DNA from: Micavibrio aeruginosavorus
GTDB lineage: Bacteria; Pseudomonadota; Alphaproteobacteria; Micavibrionales; Micavibrionaceae
Length of the DNA: 19,301 nt
Reading direction: 5' to 3'
Assembly (NCBI GenBank): GCA_003241475.1
Contig: QFQB01000028.1
Location: 1 to 19,301 of the forward strand
Made by a program: the position numbers and the translations under genes. A model generated the notes under the pieces. The model saw only the letters and a list, made by a program, of their open reading frames with translations, made no database searches and was not told the origin of the DNA. Within the stretch, counting starts at the first letter, position 1; each line of letters begins with the position of its first letter. Below, in pieces: positions 1-6,555 of the stretch.

Positions 1-192
1 GCGTACCGGCGCGGCACGACCGGCGCGCCGGAGGACGCAAAGCGCACCGCATACGTGCTCATCGCCATGATTCTGGTGCAATGGGCCATCGGCGTGATCC
101 AGTTCCGCATGGGGGTTCCGCGCTGGACAATCCCGGCGCATCTTCATCGTGATCATTTGGTCGAAGAGATGATGTGGCCCGCTGGCCGTTGA
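1..192 (+). pseudogene. C-terminal fragment of a host membrane protein, possibly heme A synthase (CtaA/COX15-like), truncated at the prophage junction
   Basis: Frame 1 is open from the window edge to a TGA at 190-192. It encodes a GC-rich stretch with one hydrophobic helix (about residues 18-34) followed by a Q-F-R-M-G-V-P segment and an L-H pair. The pattern helix with V-Q, G-V-I-Q, G-V-P, then L-H resembles the last part of CtaA/COX15 heme A synthases, which convert heme O to heme A in the membrane. The final transmembrane helix expected after the L-H is missing, and the last dozen residues look like read-through into phage DNA. I infer that the gene was cut by the event that also removed the right half of the prophage. 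The family assignment rests on a short stretch and is weak; another membrane protein is possible. Confidence 0.35.
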
Positions 193-1627
193 CAGGCGTA
201 TAATCAAACTCAACTATATTCTGAAGGCTGGCCCAGTATGACAGCGCGGCGGCAACGACGGAATCTCCGTGACGCTTTTTCTTGTCTTGGCCTGTGTTTC
301 GCTGTTTAGGAATGCCCGGTATCCCGTGATCAACCACTACAACGCGATGGTCATCGGAAACATCCCGATCGTTAGGGAGGATAACAGTGCCATCTTCAAG
401 ACCTGCCTTATATTTAGGCATTGCATCTAAGTACCAAGCGGCGGATGTCATGACCATATGAATGCGGTTTGCGCCGTATCTTTGCATGGTTTCTTCAGCA
501 AGCTGCTGCCCGTTGCCTCTAGCGTCGAACGCTCCGGCTGAAAATCGTGGAAGACGGTCGATTATATACCAGAAAATTTGACGCTGTTGGGCAAATGGCA
601 CGTTGCGGAGTTCCAAAACAAATGGCGGGACGCGTCGCATTTTTTGATCAATTGCAAACGGAAACAGCACGGACAAATCTCCGGAGCGCGCGATATCGCC
701 GCCGATGAAATGGCGGGCCTTGGGGTCGAGAATCGACAAAAGACCGTCTAGTTCATTTCTACACCACTCTTCAACGATGCGCTGTCTTTCTATTTCCGGC
801 TTTAAGACAAAATCATTGTCATGGGCAAGCCTGACAACAGGAATATCCTCCATTCGGCTTTCAATAAGCGCGGCGGGAAAATAAGCCCCTGACGATTTTC
901 TAGGAATGCAGAATAATTCTTCAGCGGCACCGTCACCGTAGGATTCTACAATTTCATTAGCCCATTCGTCTTCCTCTTTTTTGGAATATTCAATTCCTTT
1001 CGTTAGACAAATTCGCTTATACAAGCCGTCCTGCAATGCCTCATTGAAATCAACTTTAATAATGCCGTAGTTAAGCTCTCCCGATCTTATTTTCCGGATG
1101 TAGACATTGAACGGATTGTCTGCGCCGTCATGCGTGGAAATAACTAGAACCTTCCCTCCCCAGATCAGGAGGGCCAATGCGGCCTTCATCAATTCTTCCA
1201 AATCGTCATGAAAGGCGGCTTCATCAATAATGACGTATCCTTGCCGTCCCCGCAAAGACCGGGGGCGCGATGTCAGAGCCAAAATCTCAAACCCGGATTC
1301 GAACGCGATTGCAAAGGCGCGTATTTTGCGCTCGTCATCATCTTCAAAAATAAACTCGCTCACCTCCGATGCCGCTGAGCGGAAGTTTTTTGCCCACATC
1401 GCGCAGGTGTCAATAAATTCTTTCGTCATATCGAGGTTGAACCCGATGTAATAAACTTTCATGCCTCCTGCTGCTTTAGCGGCGGCGGCAACAAGAACAG
1501 CATGCGCCGCGACTCCCCATGTCATACCGATGCGGCGGGATTTTTCACAGAATACGACCGATGATGTATCGGTAAGTTTTAAAAGATTTTTTTGATAAGG
1601 CAGAAGAACTGCGGGGAGATCAGCCAT
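59..1627 (-). CDS. Phage terminase large subunit (Mu gp28-like), C-terminus fused to host sequence
   Basis: This is the ATPase/nuclease that packages phage DNA into proheads. From the ATG at 1627 it is 522 aa. A Walker-A-like K-S-R-R-I-G-M-T lies near residues 29-36. The Walker B I-I-D-E-A lies at 133-137. A nuclease-type G-G-D appears near 311, a later F-D-A-R-G-N-G, and an H-G-D near the C-terminus. I preferred this start over ATG 1639 and the upstream start at 1705 because it overlaps the preceding stop by only 8 nt. The last 35 or so residues are read on the strand opposite the host gene fragment, so the native C-terminus is probably replaced by a chimeric tail. In Mu-type phages the portal and head genes follow directly; here none do. 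The catalytic part looks intact. The Mu gp28 assignment is supported by gp25-gp26-gp27 lying upstream in the usual order. Confidence 0.85.
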   Translation of the reverse strand: MADLPAVLLPYQKNLLKLTDTSSVVFCEKSRRIGMTWGVAAHAVLVAAAAKAAGGMKVYYIGFNLDMTKEFIDTCAMWAKNFRSAASEVSEFIFEDDDERKIRAFAIAFESGFEILALTSRPRSLRGRQGYVIIDEAAFHDDLEELMKAALALLIWGGKVLVISTHDGADNPFNVYIRKIRSGELNYGIIKVDFNEALQDGLYKRICLTKGIEYSKKEEDEWANEIVESYGDGAAEELFCIPRKSSGAYFPAALIESRMEDIPVVRLAHDNDFVLKPEIERQRIVEEWCRNELDGLLSILDPKARHFIGGDIARSGDLSVLFPFAIDQKMRRVPPFVLELRNVPFAQQRQIFWYIIDRLPRFSAGAFDARGNGQQLAEETMQRYGANRIHMVMTSAAWYLDAMPKYKAGLEDGTVILPNDRDVSDDHRVVVVDHGIPGIPKQRNTGQDKKKRHGDSVVAAALSYWASLQNIVEFDYTPVNGQRATSSLRPNDHDEDAPGLSSAEPPCGTGSRRWPIAPESWR

Positions 1628-1904
1628 AATATGGTCCATCCCCTTCTTCCCAAGTCTCTGGCTCTTGAATGTAGCCGTTGACAACAGGAATAAAAATTCC
1701 CTCACCCATGCATTGAGGACCGACGCAAACGAGCGCTGAAATGAATTTGCCCTTTTTATTGCTCAGGACAACGGGAACAAATGTGCTTTGAATATCGCAA
1801 TCAGGGCAGGCACAGAACACGGGAAGCCCGCGTTGTAATATTTTTTCTTCAAGAGAAACTATCTTTTTGTCTCCCCGGCTAAAATCTTTAGTATTATCAG
1901 CCAT
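1620..1904 (-). CDS. Small Cys-rich (zinc-ribbon-like) phage protein
   Basis: A 94-aa protein lying between the gp27-like and terminase genes. It has five cysteines: C31, C33 and C36 in a C-A-C-P-D-C cluster, and C60 and C65 in C-V-G-P-Q-C. Two separated cysteine knuckles linked by a beta-rich stretch fit a small zinc ribbon; this is inference. Its start abuts the end of the DUF3486 gene at 1904, and its end overlaps the terminase start by 8 nt, so it is translationally coupled in the packaging operon. Mu has no gene here between gp27 and gp28 that I recall, so this is an accessory gene. I do not recognise the family and assign no function. Confidence 0.6.
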   Translation of the reverse strand: MADNTKDFSRGDKKIVSLEEKILQRGLPVFCACPDCDIQSTFVPVVLSNKKGKFISALVCVGPQCMGEGIFIPVVNGYIQEPETWEEGDGPYYG

Positions 1905-2449
1905 TATTCAACCCCAAGGATGCTTGAACGAATAGCTGTAACTGTTTCAGTGGACAAGCCTTGCTTTTTAGCTTCCCTGCTGACAACATCCGCAGCCTTT
2001 TGCATAGCCGCCCGCCGCTCCGTTTCAACAGCTGTTTTGATAGCGGTTTCAACATCAGATTTTTGAGCCTTGGAGAGCTTTTCCAAAGCTGTGGAGAGCA
2101 GCATGGCATCCATCGGCTTTAAAACAACATCTTTGCCGTCATCAGCCCCAGTCAAAACATTGAGCACCAAGCTATGCATCATCTCAAGATTGACTCGGGC
2201 GACTTGGCTTGTTTTTTCATCGCCGAATTTACTGGTAATAGCTTCGGCCATCTGGCGTGAATGCAGAATTTTTTCTGCCACCTTGTCTGCTTTTTGTATG
2301 TGCCGTCCCAATGCAGATCGGGATACGTCCGCGCCGAGGCTGTTTAGGCATTCAAGAATTTCATCAATTGTTTTGCCAGCCTCCCGCAACTCGGCGATTT
2401 TGTCGCGGATTTCTTTAGGCTGGCGGGTGATGCTTGACGGCTTTGCCAT
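1904..2449 (-). CDS. DUF3486 family protein (Mu gp27-like, putative small terminase)
   Basis: A 181-aa, highly charged, mostly helical protein. The N-terminus (S-S-I-T-R-Q-P-K-E-I-R-D-K-I) leads into a helix-turn-helix-like segment over about residues 10-55, which includes a G-A-D-V-S-R-S-A-L-G-R-H motif. This is the hallmark of the DUF3486/Mu gp27 family. That family lies directly upstream of the large terminase and is thought to serve as the DNA-recognising small terminase subunit. The rest is amphipathic helix, probably for oligomerisation. Four bases separate it from the gp26-like gene upstream, and it abuts the Cys-rich gene downstream. The function is from family knowledge and gene order, not from a catalytic motif. 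Confidence 0.8.
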   Translation of the reverse strand: MAKPSSITRQPKEIRDKIAELREAGKTIDEILECLNSLGADVSRSALGRHIQKADKVAEKILHSRQMAEAITSKFGDEKTSQVARVNLEMMHSLVLNVLTGADDGKDVVLKPMDAMLLSTALEKLSKAQKSDVETAIKTAVETERRAAMQKAADVVSREAKKQGLSTETVTAIRSSILGVE

Positions 2450-2452
2450 GCA

Positions 2453-2749
2453 TTACCTGCCGATCCTTGGACGGGACACACCTACGACATCGACGCGGCC
2501 ATGCGCGGCATCGTCGCCTCGCTCCGTAATGCTAACGATCATTACGTCTTCAAGCCATTCGATGTTGGCTAGTCCGTTGTTCTCCAAGAATTGAAGGTCT
2601 TTACGGATTTGATTGCGCGGCTGGTTGGCATGGCCGAGCGCATCTAGGGCTTTATGGATGACGCTGTCATTCGCCTGACCATTAACGTCGGTCAGGAGGC
2701 GAAGGATTGCTAATCGACGATCGCTGTCAAGTATATCTTTGAACTTCAT
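2453..2749 (-). CDS. Mu gp26-like winged-helix phage protein (VpaChn25_0724 family)
   Basis: A 98-aa protein with the pattern D-R-R-L-A-I-L-R-L-L, an alanine/leucine-rich helix (A-L-D-A-L-G-H), then I-R-K-D-L-Q-F-L-E-N-N-G-L and a short beta hairpin ending in T-E-R-G. This is a compact winged-helix layout. It matches the family that sits between gp25 (DUF2730) and gp27 (DUF3486) in Mu-like phages. Its start overlaps the DUF2730 stop by 4 nt (ATGA type), showing coupling. The biochemical role is not known to me; the position suggests packaging or head assembly. Confidence 0.7.
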   Translation of the reverse strand: MKFKDILDSDRRLAILRLLTDVNGQANDSVIHKALDALGHANQPRNQIRKDLQFLENNGLANIEWLEDVMIVSITERGDDAAHGRVDVVGVSRPRIGR

Positions 2750-3105
2750 TTTCCTGCCCTCAATAAAAAGTCTTCCACTCTGCTTTGAGCGGTTTCAACT
2801 CTCTCTAAAATTCCGTCGATAGCCCGGAAACGCTCCACTGCGCCTTTCATATCGCCTTCGACCCTTGCAATCTGAAGGCTAAGGTCTTTAATCTGATCTT
2901 CCGTGGGGAAGTGCTTTAACATCACTTCGACGGTCGTAAGGCGATTGTTATGGTCGGAATTTACAGTTTCCTGTGTTGTTTTCTGCTCGTCGTAATCAAC
3001 TTTCGAAACAAATTTTGCATTCAGCCAAAGAAGCACGATGGCAAGAAAGAAGTTCCAGCCGTAGAGGATCAGCAATTGCCATTTTGAAATATCGTCAAAG
3101 GTCAC
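2746..3105 (-). CDS. DUF2730 family protein (Mu gp25-like), membrane-anchored coiled coil
   Basis: A 119-aa protein with one transmembrane helix at about residues 11-29, followed by a long charged coiled-coil region to the end. This architecture is typical of DUF2730, the Mu gp25 family found between the lysis genes and gp26/gp27. It overlaps the spanin-like lipoprotein gene upstream by 4 nt and the gp26-like gene downstream by 4 nt. Its precise role is unknown; it lies between the lysis and packaging genes. Confidence 0.75.
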   Translation of the reverse strand: MTFDDISKWQLLILYGWNFFLAIVLLWLNAKFVSKVDYDEQKTTQETVNSDHNNRLTTVEVMLKHFPTEDQIKDLSLQIARVEGDMKGAVERFRAIDGILERVETAQSRVEDFLLRAGK

Positions 3106-3422
3106 GACTTTACCCCTATCTGTCGGCTGTACTTTTCAAGCCGTGCAAAATAGGCGTCCAAGGCAGGACAGGAAGAAACATCTCGTCCATTTTCATCTTT
3201 CGTTATAGGGCAGACTCTGTCCAATTCCGCGGCGACTTCCGGCCCCGCCATTGGAAATGGTGGAGCCGTATCAGTGATAGCGACCTTGATGGTATCTGAC
3301 GGCTTAAAGATCGCCGGAGCGCATGCGGTCACGGATAGAAGAAGGAGAAAGATCAGGTTCAGCGGCAATTTTGAGCTGCTTGCTTTTAATCTTGTCTGAA
3401 ATTTCCAATGCATCTTTTTCAT
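3102..3422 (-). CDS. Putative outer-membrane spanin lipoprotein (Rz1-like)
   Basis: From ATG 3422 this is a 106-aa protein with a basic n-region, a hydrophobic core (L-I-F-L-L-L-L-S) and a lipobox V-T-A-C ending at C34. That is the signature of signal peptidase II processing and outer-membrane lipidation. The mature part is short and holds two further cysteines. I chose ATG 3422 because GGA lies 6 nt upstream; ATG 3413 is also possible. The first 119 nt lie inside the preceding small gene in another frame. That nested arrangement is typical of Rz/Rz1 spanin pairs, which fuse the inner and outer membranes at lysis. The sequence itself is not recognisably Rz1, so the call rests on lipobox, nesting and position after endolysin and holin. 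Confidence 0.6.
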   Translation of the reverse strand: MKKMHWKFQTRLKASSSKLPLNLIFLLLLSVTACAPAIFKPSDTIKVAITDTAPPFPMAGPEVAAELDRVCPITKDENGRDVSSCPALDAYFARLEKYSRQIGVKS

Positions 3423-3540
3423 CTTCAATCCGTGTGGCATGTTTAACGTATAGTAAGGCAATGGCCCATTTTGTTCCCTCGGCAACCTTGGCGAACAGCT
3501 CGCTGAAATTACTGAGATACTGTTTTAGCTTCTCCAGCAT
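3304..3540 (-). CDS. Putative inner-membrane spanin-like protein (Rz-like)
   Basis: A 78-aa protein starting at ATG 3540, chosen because GGGAGG lies 6 nt upstream. The N-terminus is amphipathic, with a short moderately hydrophobic stretch (W-A-I-A-L-L-Y-V, near residues 24-31). A charged helical region follows (R-I-E-D-E-K-D-A-L-E-I-S-D-K). This resembles the small membrane-plus-helix proteins found next to Rz1-like lipoproteins in Mu-like phages. It overlaps the holin-like gene end by 32 nt and contains the start of the lipoprotein gene in another frame. The transmembrane stretch is weak and the protein is shorter than classical Rz, so the call is moderate. Confidence 0.5.
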   Translation of the reverse strand: MLEKLKQYLSNFSELFAKVAEGTKWAIALLYVKHATRIEDEKDALEISDKIKSKQLKIAAEPDLSPSSIRDRMRSGDL

Positions 3541-3994
3541 TGTCGCCTCCCGTGTTGACATCGAAGCGGGCAAGGATCATCTCTTTCAGGGCCTCTTCCG
3601 TAATTCCGAAGTGCTCAATCGCATCCGGAACGCGGTTCAACACATAGTTTGAGGCCGCGGCAACCAATTCCGACTTTACTGCCGGGTTGCTTATGCCCTT
3701 CGCTTTATCGAGAACGATGTTTTTGGCAAAGTTCAGACCCATGGCAACAGCGTCCTGAAGAACCTCACGATGCTTTTCGTCAATGCCGAGTTTTGTCAGC
3801 GTGTCCTTGTGAGACTCTGAAAACTTAACGATGCCGACTACAGCGAGGGCAGTGATTGCAGAAAAAACAAGGCCGATCAGGATTTGAATAGGCTCTTGAA
3901 TGGAGATTTCAAAAGTGTCGGCTGCAAATGCCATTGCAGGCATAATTAACACCGAAAGTAGGCAAAGTGCGATTGCAGAAAAGAAGGATTTCAT
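3509..3994 (-). CDS. Putative holin (LLH-like), membrane protein
   Basis: A 161-aa protein. It has a signal-like N-terminus (residues 1-25, ending A-F-A-A-D), then a second strongly hydrophobic helix at about 36-57, then a long charged, helical C-terminal domain. The position directly after the endolysin and before the spanin-like pair fits a phage holin or lysis-timing protein. One membrane helix followed by a soluble helical tail recalls the LLH-type holins. No catalytic motif is seen. It begins 10 nt after the endolysin stop, so it belongs to the same operon. Alternative: a periplasmic membrane-anchored lysis accessory. Confidence 0.5.
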   Translation of the reverse strand: MKSFFSAIALCLLSVLIMPAMAFAADTFEISIQEPIQILIGLVFSAITALAVVGIVKFSESHKDTLTKLGIDEKHREVLQDAVAMGLNFAKNIVLDKAKGISNPAVKSELVAAASNYVLNRVPDAIEHFGITEEALKEMILARFDVNTGGDNAGEAKTVSQ

Positions 3995-4004
3995 GTTTTT
4001 CTCC

Positions 4005-4658
4005 TTAGTAGTAGGCCCTGTTGAGCCATCCGTTGATGTATTTTTTGGAAGTAGGACGCGTTAAAACAAGCTGGCGGTAGAACCCGCCAGCCTCCGACCG
4101 GACGGCCGAGAGAAGAGAAGGGGCGTAGCACCCTTGTGCTGCCTGCAGCGTTAATGCTCCGATCACGCCGTCTTCTTTCAGCACTTTTGAAGAGCAGGCG
4201 CGGATGCCGCGCTGAAGAATGATGTGAGCCTGTTTCTTGCCCATATTGACGGATAAATTGAATATTTTCTGCGCCACCGATGGCGGCAGAAGGTCGTATT
4301 CACGAAGCCAAAAGACTTTAAAAAACAAATCCATTGCCTGAGGGGCGGACATCATTCTGACATCGCGGATATCGACCTTGCCGTCATCGTTAAAATCGAA
4401 ATCCAAATGACCGTCGCCGTCAAGATCGCCTAACAGTTTAGCAGTGCGAAGCGACCAGCCATATTTTGTAGGCCCGCCTGGGTCGTTTGAATCATTGGAA
4501 TAAAGTCCTTCATGAAGGAAGAGCGCTCGTACCGCGCCGTCAAAGACTAGATTTGAGTGACGAGGCAATTCGGGAAACGGAACCACTTCCGCCGTCTGGG
4601 TGTTAAAATCCCCAGACGGCGCATCTTCTCCTGCGGTACTTGCTTCACGGTTATCCAT
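4005..4658 (-). CDS. Endolysin, glycoside hydrolase family 108-like, with an EF-hand/dockerin-like loop
   Basis: A 217-aa cell-wall hydrolase without signal peptide. The N-terminal 35 residues are acidic and Pro-rich. The catalytic H-E-G is at residues 49-51 (E50 is the likely acid), followed by D-P-G-G-P-T-K-Y-G (59-67), the hallmark of GH108 N-acetylmuramidases. Between this and the helix-rich remainder sits an Asp-rich segment (78-99). Its second part, D88-x-N90-x-D92-G93-x-V95-x-x-x-D99, matches a calcium-binding EF-hand/dockerin loop; the first part (D78, D80, D82, G83) is only partial. The C-terminal region carries the conserved N-M-G-K-K-Q-A and D-G-V-I-G stretches. It is the first gene of the lysis set and follows mor across a short promoter-like gap. 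No strong ribosome site is visible before ATG 4658. Confidence 0.8.
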   Translation of the reverse strand: MDNREASTAGEDAPSGDFNTQTAEVVPFPELPRHSNLVFDGAVRALFLHEGLYSNDSNDPGGPTKYGWSLRTAKLLGDLDGDGHLDFDFNDDGKVDIRDVRMMSAPQAMDLFFKVFWLREYDLLPPSVAQKIFNLSVNMGKKQAHIILQRGIRACSSKVLKEDGVIGALTLQAAQGCYAPSLLSAVRSEAGGFYRQLVLTRPTSKKYINGWLNRAYY

Positions 4659-4684
4659 TGAAGTAAGTATGTTGAAACGGTGAT

Positions 4685-4721
4685 TTTATAATCAGGCGGA
4701 AATATTTCCCCTATTAAGGGG
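4685..4721 (-). promoter_or_regulatory. Putative Mor-dependent late promoter with two overlapping dyads
   Basis: The only gap in this stretch of the leftward genes. Reading leftward, it holds CCCCT-TAAT-AGGGG (4708-4721), which overlaps the perfect 12-bp palindrome GGAAATATTTCC (4698-4709). A -10-like TATAAA follows at 4685-4690. No good -35 is seen, as expected for an activator-dependent promoter. Mor/C proteins bind dyads just upstream of -35. The mor-like gene ends at 4722 and the endolysin starts at 4658. The role is inferred. Confidence 0.45.
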
Positions 4722-5102
4722 TCAGCCGAAAAAGTCCAGCTGGTTCTCATCATCCATTCGGGAGATGTGGCCGCGCACTGTGCGAAGATGAATTTTCATT
4801 TTTTCGGCGATCTGCGGTCCAGTAAAGCCTTCGGCTTTTAATTTGGCAATCAAAGATGCGCGACCGGGGCGGATGGGTATGTCAAAGCTTCTTCCGGGGA
4901 AGCATTCAGCGAGGCGCTTGGCATTTTCCATTCCGAGATATCCAACGATCGGGCTGTTGATGCCCGGATTATTAGGAATGTAAAGTCGGCGTCCGCCGAT
5001 TTTTTCAGACAGGGAAACCAGTGCCTCGTGCCCGATAACAAGCAAAAGCCCATGCATGGTTGGGTCAACATAGAAGTCTTCATCATCAAAATCATCCTTC
5101 AT
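4722..5102 (-). CDS. mor: Mor family middle/late transcription activator
   Basis: A 126-aa protein with an acidic N-terminus. The Mor/C core includes G-G-R-R-L-Y-I-P (about residues 36-43), a G-x-x-x-A-K-R-L-A helix and I-P-I-R-P-G-R-A-S. A C-terminal helix-turn-helix reads G-F-T-G-P-Q-I-A-E-K-M-K-I-H-L-R-T-V-R. Mor and C activate Mu middle and late promoters by binding a dyad next to -35 and contacting RNA polymerase. The start overlaps the gp16-like stop by 11 nt. Lysis genes follow after a dyad-rich gap, and there is no separate C gene in this window. This Mor-like protein may therefore drive the late genes directly. The family call is firm; the regulatory model is inferred. Confidence 0.85.
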   Translation of the reverse strand: MKDDFDDEDFYVDPTMHGLLLVIGHEALVSLSEKIGGRRLYIPNNPGINSPIVGYLGMENAKRLAECFPGRSFDIPIRPGRASLIAKLKAEGFTGPQIAEKMKIHLRTVRGHISRMDDENQLDFFG

Positions 5103-5532
5103 TGGAATCCTCGACGCGCTGAACCCAGCCTTTTAATGCTTTGATTACGATGTCCGCATCTGCAGGCGTTATCCAATGAAGGTCGGAAACCTTCGTGCGT
5201 TTTTCTACGAATTTGGCAAGGGCGGCTTCCGACGGATCATCAACTTCTCCCATCTGGTGCAAAGTTATCCATAGCCCCCTGATCATTTTCGCCTGAGGCT
5301 GACTTGCCAGTTTTCGGTTTCCCGCACGCTTGGGCGTTTTTTTGTCGGCAAAACCAAGGCGCTTAAATCCTGAAACAACAGCATCAAGCTGCTCTTCACT
5401 CATCTGGGTGCAGGATTCCTTGCCGGTTATCCCGCGAAGAAAATCACGATAACAATCGTCCGTTAGGCACAGTTCCTTTTTTGCGACATGTATCTTGGCA
5501 ATTAGGCCGTTTCTTTTCGAAAATTTCGTCAT
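5092..5532 (-). CDS. Mu gp16-like protein (DUF1018 / GemA family)
   Basis: The DUF1018 signature begins at the ATG of M-T-K-F-S-K-R-N-G-L-I-A-K-I-H-V-A-K-K-E-L. It continues with D-D-C-Y-R-D-F-L-R-G-I-T-G, the Q-L-D-A-V/F-K-R-L-G-F block, and a C-terminal W-I-T-P-x-x-A helix. This is the Mu gp16/GemA family found just before mor. The 146-aa start at 5532 has GGAAAAAG upstream. An in-frame ATG at 5559 would add nine residues and has AAGG only 2 nt away. The frame stays open much further upstream but lies over the DUF3164 gene. GemA of Mu affects host supercoiling and DNA gyrase functions; whether this homologue does is not visible from the sequence. Confidence 0.8.
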   Translation of the reverse strand: MTKFSKRNGLIAKIHVAKKELCLTDDCYRDFLRGITGKESCTQMSEEQLDAVVSGFKRLGFADKKTPKRAGNRKLASQPQAKMIRGLWITLHQMGEVDDPSEAALAKFVEKRTKVSDLHWITPADADIVIKALKGWVQRVEDSNEG

Positions 5533-5572
5533 GATCTTTTTCCGCAGGATATAGGGCATGGCCTTAGAGAAT

Positions 5573-6172
5573 TTAAGCGCTTGCAATGTCGAGAGAAACG
5601 GACGTGAACTCTGCCTCGCGGTTTTCACGGGAATAAAAGCGGATGTATTGTTTGCTGGATACAACTCGGACCGCTTCAGAAATGGTATCCATGGCCCGCT
5701 TCCACTTTTCATCGTCAATGTTGAGGCGGCGCAATCCAAGAATATTTTTTGTATTAAGGCGCTGGTTTTTGCCAACATCGAATGCATGATCAACCAAGGC
5801 CCGCACATTGGTGTTTCCGTCTGCAGTCCATGTATTGATGCATTCATCAATTAAATTTTTAGCTATCTGTAGTTGGGGACCGAAATCAATGCTATCGCTG
5901 ATGGCTACCTGCACTTTTTTAAGCCCATCAAACGACATAAGTGTTAGATTGCCTTTCTTTCCTCCTATCGATGCGGCGTATTTTTCTTCGAGAAGATTCA
6001 TAAAGGCGTTGATATCGGAAAATGCTTCGCCTTTAAATTTGCCGATTGATTCAGATACAGCCTCCGCTCTGCTCATAAGCCCGTCGACGAGCTGATTTTC
6101 CAGCAGGTCGGTTTCACGGATATTTTTTAAAGGAACGTGGCGTCCTTTGCTGTCGATCATAAATTCGTTCAT
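5573..6172 (-). CDS. DUF3164 family phage protein
   Basis: A 199-aa protein from ATG 6172, which has AAGGA about 9 nt upstream and overlaps the preceding small gene's TAA by one base (TAATG). The N-terminal D-S-K-G-R-H-V-P-L-K-N-I-R is the characteristic opening of DUF3164. Helical segments and a K-G-N-L-T-L-M-S-F-D-G beta hairpin near the middle follow. This family is almost confined to Mu-like phages, in the middle region between B and gp16. The function is unknown to me. The upstream extension to 6235 has no ribosome site and covers the small gene, so I rejected it. Confidence 0.8.
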   Translation of the reverse strand: MNEFMIDSKGRHVPLKNIRETDLLENQLVDGLMSRAEAVSESIGKFKGEAFSDINAFMNLLEEKYAASIGGKKGNLTLMSFDGLKKVQVAISDSIDFGPQLQIAKNLIDECINTWTADGNTNVRALVDHAFDVGKNQRLNTKNILGLRRLNIDDEKWKRAMDTISEAVRVVSSKQYIRFYSRENREAEFTSVSLDIASA

Positions 6173-6303
6173 TATTTCATTCCTTCGATTTTTGTATTGG
6201 ATTTTTTGTTGGTTATGCCTTGATGAAGGTTCCACATGCCGATGTCGGATATTTGCTTGTTCGGAAAAATCAGATCGATAACGGCTTTTGGGATCAGTTT
6301 CAT
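6172..6303 (-). CDS. Small phage protein of unknown function (43 aa)
   Basis: An ATG at 6303 opens a 43-codon frame beginning M-K-L-I-P-K-A-V-I-D-L-I-F and ending with TAA that shares one base with the DUF3164 start. It fills the gap between the 82-aa gene (end 6307) and DUF3164 with almost no spare sequence, and the tight TAATG coupling supports translation. It is short and basic, with one hydrophobic patch. No family recognised. Confidence 0.5.
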   Translation of the reverse strand: MKLIPKAVIDLIFPNKQISDIGMWNLHQGITNKKSNTKIEGMK

Positions 6304-6306
6304 GGG

Positions 6307-6555
6307 CTAGCCTCTTTTGGTTTTGCTTGAGTTGAATAAAATGACATTCCCAGTATCTCTAGGCGGTATGTTTTTAACCTCCGATTTGATAACTGCATTT
6401 TCCATGGCAACGATGCGCTCCTCGAAGATTTCGAGCTGTTGAATGATGGCAATGGAATCAGCCGTTCCAAGATCAATTTTGCTGTATGTATTGAGCTTCG
6501 ATTCCAAGTAGCGTCTAAGCGAGAAGATGTCCTGACTAAGCATTGCCGCCTCCAT
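6307..6555 (-). CDS. Small coiled-coil phage protein of unknown function
   Basis: An 82-aa protein with a leucine/isoleucine-rich helical core (S-L-R-R-Y-L-E-S-K-L; Q-L-E-I-F-E-E-R-I-V-A-M-E-N-A-V) that could form a coiled coil. It has a basic, disordered tail. It overlaps the upstream HTH gene by 20 nt from ATG 6555, or by 8 nt from ATG 6543. It lies in the middle-gene run of the phage. No family recognised; no function is assigned. Confidence 0.55.
   Translation of the reverse strand: MEAAMLSQDIFSLRRYLESKLNTYSKIDLGTADSIAIIQQLEIFEERIVAMENAVIKSEVKNIPPRDTGNVILFNSSKTKRG

Noticed and set aside
1..240. Phage right end (CGACAC-type repeats) at the left junction
   Set aside because: No CGACAC or GTGTCG motif and no CA/TG terminus with a matching target duplication could be found there.
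5558..6095. Plus-strand open frames opposite the DUF3164 gene
   Set aside because: They are antisense shadows of DUF3164 and gp16-like coding sequence; no ribosome sites or family features.
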